NCBI RefSeq assembly: GCF_030272615.1
Contig: NC_081414.1
Location: forward strand, 233,728,733-233,792,732
Direction of reading: 5' to 3'
Length of the DNA stretch: 64,000 bases
Source: Cryptomeria japonica
Lineage: Eukaryota; Streptophyta; Pinopsida; Cupressales; Cupressaceae
A program made the translations under genes and the position numbers. Under the pieces are notes generated by a model. That model saw only the letters and a program-made list of their open reading frames with translations, was not told the DNA's origin and did no database searches. Shown here piece after piece: positions 35,630 through 44,902 of the stretch; positions within the stretch are counted from its first letter, which is position 1, and every line of letters starts with the position of its first letter.

Positions 35630-37258
35630 ATGGGTTCTAAGCAACGTCAAAAGAAAAAAAGAGGACAATGACAGCGGATGAAATTCAAGCACAAAGAGAG
35701 GAGGCAAAATGCCAAAGAGATCGAAGAGCACAACAACGACAATTAAATAACACTTCTGAAGCATCTAGTTCAGTGCCCATTGTAGATGAGACCATTGAAG
35801 ACATCATGATAGATGCAAGAAATGTAGAACCAAACACGGGTATGACTGTTGATGCAAATGTTCATGTGGATGCGAAGCTTGGTATGTTTTTAAATCCCGA
35901 TGACTATGATGCCAATCAAAGTGCTGATTTAAATGAAGCTGGATATAAATTTCATACACCAATATGAAAAGAAATAAAAATTGAAAATATTACACCACCC
36001 TCTCTGAAAGAAAATGAATGTAATTTTTTTACTATTGATAGCAATGTGCTAGATAATCTTAATGGGTTAGTTTCTTGGAGACAAATCAGAACACATGCGA
36101 ACAGATTATATAAACAATTTTTCTATAATAAAAAGTTAGGATTCCAATGTCAATTAATGCTACAATTAATAAAAATGTTAAAAATGCGTAAAGTCATGAA
36201 AAAAATAGGTATTTATGCAAAACCAAAAAGAAAAGATGAATCATATAAGCAAGTTGTATCTACTGTTGCCAATGCCATCGATTCTATCAGAAAAACAAGT
36301 CAATCTAAAGATAAGAATGCAGCACGTAGAGTTATAACGACTGCTGTAGTTGACAAAATGATTGTTAGTAAAAGAATGTTAAGTGATATAAGTGGCTATT
36401 TGAACTTACATCGTAGAACCTTGCCAAGAGCGGCCAAAACAAGAGACACAATTGAAACTGATCCACTAAACCATTGTTGGAGTTTTAGTGGTAGACTTCA
36501 AAGGTTGGACATGAAATTAAATGATGAAACTAAACAATTAATTGCAAAATTTTGGCATGATAACACTAGAGTTTCATCAAATGCTAGAGATGTTTTAAAG
36601 TTAAGGGTGGGATAAAAAATTCGTGATCCTCATCCAAAACATCTTTTTGACATGACTCAAACTGAATTCTTTAAAAAATTTAGTGACGAGTCTATGTTAA
36701 TGAATTTACGAATTAGTCAAAGATCATTTGAAAAATGCAAACCCTAGTATGTTAAACTCAATAAACAAAGAATATCTTGTTGTTGTAAAACTCATGTTCA
36801 GTTTCGTTACTATTATGATGTTTTTCGATATATATGTTGTATGTTGCATGGTAATGATCTTGTGCAAGATTGTGGTGTTTATGTTCCACTTGAAACTATA
36901 AAAGATTTTATTGGAAGTTTATTTTGTAAACCACCTAATGAACAATTATTTCTTTCCAGTTCATGCTTTTATGGCCTTTGCAATTTATGTGGGAACTATT
37001 TTTTGATAGGTGAATGTTTGCATGAACATGTTTCATCTGAGTTTGGACAAAAAATGGTTGATGTTAGGAGATTTAAAAATATAGAATACCCTCTAAAGGA
37101 TGGAAAGATGGGGAAACGTTTAGAATTGATTATAGAATAGAATAGTGTGAATGCATGTATTAGTGAGTTTAAAACTCATATTGTTCCAAAATATGTGAAA
37201 CATTCCCAACATGCCCGAACGCTTGATGGACAGTTTCACATATGCAAGAACACATAAG
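35630..37258 (+). pseudogene. DNA transposase copy 2, C-terminal half missing
   Basis: Start ATG 35630 (MGSKQRQKKKRG), one early stop or frame change, then QAQREEAKCQRDRRAQ, parallel to copy 1. Conserved blocks: SWRQIRTHANRLYKQFF (36070), ARRVITTAVVDKMI (36325), LIAKFWHDN...ARDVLKLRVG (36540-36612), CCCKTHVQF (36780), a Cys/His cluster CNLCGNYFLIGECLHEH (36979) and FKTHIVPKYV...FHICKN (37170-37252). The alignment with copy 1 ends at copy 1 position about 10675, so the putative catalytic SDD/SDN/DGAGA blocks are absent. Copy 2 could not transpose itself. It is less frameshifted than copy 1. Confidence 0.75.
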
Positions 37259-38214
37259 ATCTAAAGTGATAAATTGCCCAATGTATGAACATAAGATAAT
37301 ACTTTAAGAAGATAGATTAACCAATATACAAACATAAGATAATGCTTTAATAAGATAAAAAAAACACTATATGAACATACATGTGAAGCAAATAGTCTTG
37401 AAGATCATAAGATAGAACAAAGATTAAAGTATAAGACATAAATCATTATGGGAAATTAGTCTAGTTACTAATAAAGATTAGATAATGTAAAAATAGGAGA
37501 TAATTTACACATGAAGTAAAAGTAGGATTAGAAAAGGAAATCAAGTGAGAAAATATTAAACATGCCCTATAAGTGGGGTAATAGAATATGAAGTAAACAT
37601 AAAAGATTAAATTATGTGATATCTAGTGGTTTCTCTTTTATGTTATGTGTCACCTCAATGTGTACATTCACTTTGTTGGTGCATCATTATTTTCTTGCAT
37701 TTAGCTACCTATTGTATTGCATATTTGCACCTAGAGGATAGGATAAGATTACTTGGGTAGATATCTACCTAGGTAGGCATCACATGTTCAACTCATACTC
37801 CCTACTTTGGTAGAGATGTGGATATATGTTACTCATCTTCTCAATTTTTTTGTAAAAGTTCTCTGTAAATAAGATTTTATATATTAGAATTCTCCTAAAA
37901 CATGTCTCAAAATAATTAAAACACTTGAATCAAGGTCAAAAACTAGGAATGTGAGATACATGATATGGATGATGACAAGGATGGTTGAGAATAAAGAGAA
38001 TTTGAATGGATTATGGTATACTCCTAAGTGTAGGGTACTTTTAAAAAAAAATTATACATGATGCCAAGGTACTTGTCCAAGGTGTCATAAGAATGGTTTT
38101 CACCCATGAATAAAAAAATTATGTTTACTTTTCTCTCTTTTTTAATTTTAATGTAAGACCAAATCCTTTAGGTGTGGATATGTTAAATGATACACAAGAT
38201 ATTTATAAGTTTTT
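37259..38214. other. AT-rich stretch of the 5.0-kb transposon, no gene
   Basis: Contains a thrice-repeated phrase ACATAAGATAATACTTTAA-like (37289, 37330) and nothing coding. It probably replaced the deleted transposase C-terminus. Confidence 0.45.
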
Positions 38215-38672
38215 AAAAATCCAATAATAGGACCAACTATGGACCTATTATGCAATGTCATGGCATAATAGGTCCATAATTGGTCCTATCATACTAAGTA
38301 AACATGTCTAATTAGCATAGTTAAAGTGTTGGAGATGAATTAGATGATGAAGTTGGTAATTCGAGAAAATCATGTCATGTTGTGGCTGAATAGGTCCTAT
38401 TATGGACCTATTATGCTATGATGGCATAATAGGCAGACTATTATGAAATGTCATGGTATAATAGGACCTATTATGCCATGATGGCATAATAGGTCCTATT
38501 ATGCCATGACATGATATAATAAGACCAACTATGGACCCATTATGCAATGACATGGCATAATGTGTCCTATTATGCCATGACATGACATAATGTGTCCATA
38601 ATTGGTCCTTTTATACTGTCACATGACATAATAGGACCATAATAGGACCTTTATGCCATGACATGGCATAAA
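38215..38672. repeat. Palindromic array (GGCATAATAGG/CCTATTATGCC)
   Basis: About a dozen copies in both orientations of words GGCATAATAGGTCC and CCTATTATGCCATGACAT. The arrangement resembles the 6281-7845 array, though the sequence differs. Confidence 0.83.
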
Positions 38673-38799
38673 CCTAAGCCTAAACTTTGATATCTAAAAT
38701 TTGAAGAGTAATGTTAATTACTTTTAAGGTTATACTAATAGTGGTAAGTTTTGTATTGCCTAATGAGGATTAAGAACAATTTTGGTAAATATGTTCAGT

Positions 38800-38945
38800 T
38801 TTGTTTCGATTTCCTTTTTGTTTTTGTTTTTGTTTCGATTTTGTTTTCGTTTTTGTTATTGTTTCGATTTCGATTTCGTTTTTGTTCTTGTTTCTATTTC
38901 ATTTTCGTTTCTTTTTTTGTTTCGATTTCATTTTTGTTTTGATGT
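38800..38945 (+). repeat. TTTTTGTTTCGATT minisatellite
   Basis: Degenerate 6-18 bp units of TTTTTG and TTTCGATTTCG. The Phe-rich frames across it are artefacts. Confidence 0.8.
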
Positions 38946-39528
38946 TTCTGAGATATCTAATTTGATATTTTGTTTTGTTAACTATCTAGGTTTGGTTTTG
39001 ATTTGTAAATTTGTTGATTAGGGTTTAGGGTTAACTGTTGAAGAATATTTGAGATCAAAATCAAGAATTTACAAATATAAAAACTAATTTATTTATAGGC
39101 TACTTTAAAAAAAAACTAAAATAATACAAAAAAACTAAATAATACACAAAAAATAGGAAAAATATACAAGAAAATTATGAAATGTAAAAATAGATGATTG
39201 AATGTGTACCTAGGATAGTGGTGGAGGCTTGAAATGGAATCCACAGCACAGGGTCCTATTTTTTATCTCCTCTTCTCAATTTATTGTCACGGTGAAAATG
39301 AAAAAATTTGCCCAAAAAAAGGGTAAAAATCCAATTTAAAAAATGGGGGACCATTTTATAACAAAATGGGGGCCTGTTTACTTTAGCTTCGGGCCCCCAT
39401 CACCTTTCGGCTCAGGAGCCCGAACCATTAATGGCCCCCCTTTTTTTTGAAACGGTCCCCCATTTTTTGAAAACGGGGGCCCATTTTGAGGAGCGTGTTT
39501 TCCAACGCTCAGACTTCCGCGAATTTGT
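38946..39528. other. Right subterminal region of the 5.0-kb transposon
   Basis: No gene. Repeated GGGGGCCC/ATGGGGG words in both orientations (39340-39490) make alternative hairpins. The minus-strand frame at 39378-39569 crosses the transposon end and is not real. Confidence 0.5.
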
Positions 39529-39551
39529 GACTCATTAGCTTGCACTTGCCC
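39529..39551 (-). repeat. Right TIR of the 5.0-kb transposon
   Basis: GACTCATTAGCTTGCACTTG followed by CCC, the inverse of 34526-34548 at 18 of 23 positions; AGGA follows. Confidence 0.82.
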
Positions 39552-40431
39552 AGGATTTAAATAACTCAATGAACTTGAGTCACCCAGTTAGAGGATTTAC
39601 AGTAAGCTTGTTAAAGCTACCCAGCAAAGGGATTTTCCTTCTGTTCAAATGGTTGGAAGATATAGGTAAAACTCTGATTTGATAATAGCACTATATGCTA
39701 AGGCAGATCCTTTTCAATTCCTCTACTCTCCAATCACCCTCTGTAGTTTTCTCTCAGTGGTCTGGCAAGTATCTCATCACTCGGATACATACACAACTTT
39801 TACCAACAACTTACAATAAAAACATCATCAACCTTATAGACAACAATTAGGTTGGTAGCATAAACCCTAGACCTTAATCATTTAGGTTTGCAACTACAGG
39901 TGGTCCAATCCTAATTATTCAAACATTTTATATAGAATGAAACAATCTCAAACAGATCACAAGTCATTCTGCATCGTCCATTCTTCACCGCACATAGAAA
40001 TCAGTAACCCATCACGCTTTCTTCTCATACCACTAAGAAAAATGTTCATTCCCGAGGTAGAAATTTAATGCAGTCGATCCTTCACATGCAAGATCCTCAA
40101 GGAAACCCTTCACGTGCACAAAACTGACATGGCATCATGATCTCATCCTCATTTCTTAGCTAGCTCATCACAGAATATCATCGGTTGCATCATACAAGCT
40201 AGATTGCCAAACCAAAAACCCTAGAGCTCAGACTACCAACCGATAATCACACTTAGTGAAACCCCGACACCGGTTCAGTACATCTCTTCATACCAGTTGT
40301 TCAACTTGATCATCAAATAAAAATTGCTTCCAATCTTCATACCAGTTGACCTAAACTTATTAGCATCAATGACAACATACATTATTATCATATCATGATG
40401 TGCCAACATATCGGTTCATCACATGCCAACA
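39552..40431 (-). repeat. Copia 3' LTR, proximal part
   Basis: Resumes the LTR after the transposon and ends ATGCCAACA next to the polypurine tract. With 33953-34525 it makes an LTR of about 1.45 kb. Confidence 0.9.
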
Positions 40432-40447
40432 ATCTCCCCCTTTGGCA
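40432..40447 (-). promoter_or_regulatory. Polypurine tract, copia
   Basis: The sense strand reads CCAAAGGGGGAGAT immediately before the LTR start TGTTGGCAT. Almost the same junction occurs in elements B and C. A second purine run (TCAAAGGGGGAGAAG) lies upstream at 40581-40596. Confidence 0.85.
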
Positions 40448-40739
40448 TTGATGGAAATACTTACTTAGCATAGCATTGCAATAAGAAACATCATAGACTA
40501 GTGCCAACAAAAATATCTTCATCAGATATCATACAACAAATATCTTCTCCCCTATCTGATATCTTCTCTCCTTATTATATATCTTCTCCCCCTTTGACAA
40601 CAATGCCAAAGTGGAGGCACAAGCTCCTATACTCCACTATGTTGCTCCCCCTATGAAGTAGCATTCTTTAGCACATCAATCCTGAAATATTTGTCACTGT
40701 AATACCTGACTAATGTGGATCACACATCTTTAGTTGACT

Positions 40740-42214
40740 TCATGAAGGGGCAAAACCCCTAATTCACCTCTCAAATAGGTAAATGTAGTCTTTGGTAAGG
40801 GCTTAGTGAATATGTCTGCTAGCTACTCCTTACTAGAAATATGTTGTAATACAACCTCTCTGTTTTGAACCTTCTCTCTCAAGAAATGATACTTGAGTTC
40901 AATGTGCTTAGTTCTAGCATGTAATACTGGATTTTTGGAAATATTGATTGCACTAGTATTGTCACAAAATATACTCACCGGTTCAGATATAGGTACTTTG
41001 AAACCATCTAATACATGTTTCATCCAGATTGCCTAAGTGTGGTTCATAAATGCTCCCACATACTCTACTTCAGCTGTAGACTAAGAAGTACAACTTTGCT
41101 TCTTACTTGTCCATGAGACTAGTCTTCCACCAAGAAAAAATTCTCCACCGGTTGTGCTTTTCCAATCATCCACATTACCTCCAAAATCTACATCGGTAAA
41201 TACCTTGAGATTAAAATCACCATTGTATGGATACCATAGTCCATAGTCAACAGTCCCTTTCAGGTATCTAAGAATCCTCTTGACTGCTACCAAGTGGGAT
41301 TCTCTTAGACTTTTCTGAAAATGAGCTACAGTGCCCATTGCATGAGCAATATCTGGTCTTCCGTGCACCACATAGTGCAGCTTACCAATCATTGACTGAT
41401 ACTCCTTCTCATTTACTAATGTTGAATCATCTTCCTTAGTCAGTTTACAGCCGGTCACCATCGGTGTACCAACCAGTTTTCTCTCCTCCATGCCAAAGGT
41501 CTTCAATACCTCTTTGACATACTTGGACTGGGTAATGAAGATACCCTCTTTCATTTGTTGAATCTGTAAACCAATGAAGAACTGTATCTCCCCAATTAGA
41601 GACATTTCAAACTCTTTCTTCATTTCATCTGCAAATACATGGCTCATTTCGTCATCTCCTCCAAAGATTATGTCATCTACAAATACTTCACAGATCAGAA
41701 TCTCATCACCTTTAGATTTCTGGTAGATGTTGCTATCCTCACTTGTTCTCTGAAATCCTATTTTCATAAGATGTGAGTGTAATCATTCATACCATGCCCT
41801 AGGTGCTTGTTTCAATCCATACAGGGCTTTGTGTAATCTACACACCATGTTACTGTCTTCTAATAAGGCAAACCCATCCGGTTGCTCAATATACACTTCC
41901 TCTTGTAGGATTCCATTTAAGAATGTAGACTTAACATCCATCTGGTATACCTTAAATCCCTTGAATACTACAAATGCAAGTAGCATTTGGACACCTTCCA
42001 CTCTAGCCACAGGAGCAAAGGTTTCTCTATAGTCTTCTCCCTCTTCCTGAGCGTATCCCTTGCATACAAGTCTTGCCTTGTTTCTTACAACTGTGCCTTC
42101 TTCATTTAGTTTATTCCTGAAAACCCATTTGGTACCTATGAAATTCTTATGTTCTGGTCTGGGTACCAAGGACCATGTTGCATTCTTTTCTATCTGGTCT
42201 AGCTCCTCTTCCAT
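40740..42214 (-). pseudogene. Copia reverse transcriptase and RNase H
   Basis: RT starts with [21 protein letters not shown] and runs through [42 protein letters not shown] and the active site FVDDIIFG (about 41665). RNase H follows: LKVFTDVDFGGNVDDWKSTT, then SCTS-stop-STAEVEY, then IFCDNTSAINISKNP near 40950. Only a few stops interrupt it (41780, 41078, about 41025), with one frame throughout. This is the best-preserved polymerase in the window and a candidate relative of the enzyme that moved A, B and C. Confidence 0.88.
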
Positions 42215-42412
42215 TGCCTTAATCTAGTCTTCATCTATAAGTGCTTCTCTGGAAGTCTTCAGCTCCAATTTAGAAATCATGCAAGATTTTTCTTTCACCT
42301 TTCTTCTTGTGAGTATCCATGAATCTTTATCTCCTATGATCTGGTTCGGACCATGATGTAGTTTCGCATATCTAGGAATGACTCTAGCTGGTTCTACTTG
42401 CTTTTCCTCTTC

Positions 42413-43447
42413 TTATTCACTTACTTCTTCTTCTTCACCTACTACAGCTTCTACTGATATAGGAACACTAAGATCTTTACTTGTTTCTTTCTTAACCGGT
42501 TCCCAGAAGGCTACACCTAGTTCATCTTCCACTTCCTTGCTACAGGTTTCCTCAGGTTCCTCAAGGGATTCATCAACCTTGACATTGATACTCTCAACAA
42601 TTTTGTGTGTTCTATTGTTGTAGCACTTGAGAGCTTTACTCTTAGTGAAATACCCCAGAAATATTCCTTCATCATATTTAGTGTCAAACTTGCTTAGATG
42701 CTCACCTCTCTTGATGTAACACTTACAACCAAATACTTTAAAATATCTCACAATGGGAGTCTTCCTGGTCCAATACTCAAAAGGGGTTTTAACTCTACCT
42801 TTCTTGATGAGTACCCAGTTCATAGTATAGACTACAGTGCTCATCGCTTCTCTCCAAAAAGTGTGAGCAACCTTTCCTTGGATCAGCATTATTCTGGCCA
42901 CTTCAGCTATAGTCCTGTTATTCCTTTCTGTTATGCCATTCTGTTGTGGTGTCCTTGGGGTAGACAAATGCCTCTTGATACCCCTATCTTCATAGTACTT
43001 GTTGAATTCATCAAAAGTGAATTCACCTCCTTGATCAGTTCTTAAGCATTTGATCTTTTGACCACTTTCCTTCTCTACTAATGCTCTAAAGGCTTTGAAC
43101 TTTCCAAATGCCTCGGACTTGTCTCTCAATAATGTGACCCACATCATTCTTGAGCAGTCATCAGTAAGAATCATGAAATACCTATCTCCTTGAATATTTC
43201 TAGTTTTCATAGGACCACACAAATTAGTATGCACAAGACAAAGTAAGTTTTCTGCTGAAAAAGACTTACCTTTGAAATTTGAGGAAGACATCTTCCCAAG
43301 TTGACATTCTCTGCATAAAGCATTCTTTAGTTTGTTCAGTAAAGGCAATCCTCTTACTACCTTTATCTTAATTGCCTTTACAATATTATCAAAGTTCATA
43401 TGACAAAGTCTTCTATGCCATATCCAACTGTCATCAAACTTCGCCAT
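42413..43447 (-). CDS. Copia integrase segment (open, catalytic Asp changed)
   Basis: A 344-codon open frame. The GAG-pre-integrase/zinc region has WHRRLCHMN and CRECQLGK (H-H-C-C). The core has LVHTNLCGPM at the first catalytic position, where copia integrases normally have Asp, then LRTDQGGEF (second Asp) and ERNNRTIAE (Glu). The Asp-to-Asn change should abolish strand transfer. It is followed by FKVFGCKCYIKRGEH and an acidic linker to RT. It is part of the polyprotein rather than an independent gene; upstream and downstream segments have stops. Confidence 0.85.
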   Translation of the reverse strand: MAKFDDSWIWHRRLCHMNFDNIVKAIKIKVVRGLPLLNKLKNALCRECQLGKMSSSNFKGKSFSAENLLCLVHTNLCGPMKTRNIQGDRYFMILTDDCSRMMWVTLLRDKSEAFGKFKAFRALVEKESGQKIKCLRTDQGGEFTFDEFNKYYEDRGIKRHLSTPRTPQQNGITERNNRTIAEVARIMLIQGKVAHTFWREAMSTVVYTMNWVLIKKGRVKTPFEYWTRKTPIVRYFKVFGCKCYIKRGEHLSKFDTKYDEGIFLGYFTKSKALKCYNNRTHKIVESINVKVDESLEEPEETCSKEVEDELGVAFWEPVKKETSKDLSVPISVEAVVGEEEEVSE

Positions 43448-43462
43448 CAGACACCGACTTAT

Positions 43463-43810
43463 CTAGGCATTCAGCTGAAACCAGTTACCTTTGGTCTGCT
43501 TACCGGTGGCAATAAGTTCACCACTCTTCCCAATTATACTACATACTCCACCTTTGAACTCCAGAATGATTCCTTTATCATTTAGCTGAGCAACACTGAA
43601 CAAGTTATTCTTAAGACCTTCTACCCAGTAGACATCATCCACACTACTCTTTCCATTCAGTGAGATGGATCCTTTTCCTTTTACCAGGCATGGTGAATCA
43701 TTGCCAAATCTGACAACACCTCCATCATATTCTTCTAGAGACAGAAAGTTTCCCTGATCACCAATCATGTGGTGAGAACAACCACTATCAATAATCCACT
43801 CATTAGAGTT
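43463..43810 (-). pseudogene. Copia protease
   Basis: The sequence WIIDSGCSHHMIGDQGNF at about 43800-43750 keeps the D-S-G catalytic motif of retroviral-type aspartic proteases. It continues VYWVEGLKNNLFSVAQLND and KGNWFQLNA to 43463. It lies between Gag and integrase in the usual copia order and would cut the polyprotein. Confidence 0.85.
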
Positions 43811-43811
43811 G

Positions 43812-44831
43812 TCAATGCGAGAGACAAGTGCTTTTGTCAGACACTTCTTCCTTTACAACTATAAACACTATGTCCTCATTCTCTTCATTCTCAGATTCTT
43901 CATCAGTAACACCTTCATTCACTGCAATAAGACAATTTCTACTATTTCCTCCTTTATACTTTTTAAAACTCTCTGGTTTATCCTTATTGTCATTGTTAGG
44001 ATAGTTAACAACTACATGTCCTATCTTATTGTAGGAAAAACATTTTAAAGGAAGCTTACCTCTATATTTTCTAGTGCCTTTTGGAAGTCTCTTGGCAAGA
44101 AGACCTTCAAAATCCATCAGAATATCTTCATCATCCATACCTCTACTTTGCATGGATTCATAATTGGTACTTACTTATTTTTCTTTTCTGGTTGGTGCAA
44201 CAGATGCTCTGAAAGTTGACTCAATCTTCTAAACATTGCCATCATAGCTATTCAACTCATATGCAGTCAACTTTGCAATGATAGAGTCTAAGGATACCTT
44301 GGTTTTGTCAATAGACCTTAGTTCCTGAATAGTAGCAACTCTGATTGCATAGACCGGTGATAATGATCTCAAAACTTTACTGACAACGGTGGCATCATCA
44401 ATTGTTCCACCAGTGCTCTTGATATCTCCAACAACAGTCTTGATCCTTATGCCATATTGCTGAATGGTTTCACCTTCAACCATCCTAATGTCTTCAAATT
44501 TTCCTCTAAGGCTCTCTTCCTTAGCTTGCTTGACATGCTCATCACCACCATAAATAGTTTAGAAATTTTCCCATACATCCTTAGGAGTGTCCTTATCTTG
44601 TACATCAATGAACTCAATATCAGACAAACTGCTAATAAAAGCTTCCATAACTTGCCCATTTTCTTGAATCTCTCTTTTTTGATCATCGGTTAAAGTGCTA
44701 GTGGGGATTACGTAGACATTCTCAACATACCTCCAGTGTTGAGCACCCAAACTCTTGATATAGATCTTCATTCCATCCTTCCATATTTTGAAGCTATCTC
44801 TATTGAACTTAGGACCTTCCCTCTTAATCAT
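43812..44831 (-). pseudogene. Copia Gag
   Basis: Starts at ATG 44831 (MIKREGPKFNRDSFKIWKDG). It carries a typical copia Gag region (VETIQQY-like segment near 44480, then LSPVYAIRVATIQE and KLTAYELNSYD). The knuckle reads CFSYNKIGHVVVNY at about 44040, so the second and last Cys have become Tyr. An acidic stretch leads into protease. Several frame changes occur between 44560 and 44150. Confidence 0.82.
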
Positions 44832-44890
44832 TAAGGCAGGATCTTTTTCCTCAAGCAGTTAAGCTTATATCACCGAGGACCTAGAGTTCC

Positions 44891-44900
44891 TCTGATACCA
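44891..44900 (-). promoter_or_regulatory. Primer binding site, copia
   Basis: The minus strand reads TGGTATCAGA, an initiator-Met-type primer, two bases from the LTR end. Confidence 0.87.
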
Positions 44901-44902
44901 AT

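Larger units (their letters stand above)
34526..39551 (+). mobile_element. 5.0-kb TIR DNA transposon carrying a decayed transposase
   Basis: Inserted in the copia 3' LTR. The uninterrupted LTR (45455-45470) shows the empty site GCTAGAGGATTTAAAT, so AGGA (34522-34525 and 39552-39555) is a true 4-bp duplication. The first and last 23 bp are inverted repeats with 18 matches (GGGTCAGTGCAAG ... CTTGCACTTGCCC). Just inside each end lies a hairpin: CCACTTTTT-GCCC-AAAAAGTGG at 34548-34569 and GAGCGT...ACGCTC at 39491-39510. The transposase gene (35630-37258) has lost its C-terminal half. Both the 4-bp duplication and the terminal consensus match the element at 11505-17735. A Sola-like assignment is possible but unproven. 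Confidence 0.87.

Noticed and set aside
38782-39021. Phe-rich membrane protein
   Set aside because: Product of the TTTTTG/TTTCGATT minisatellite.
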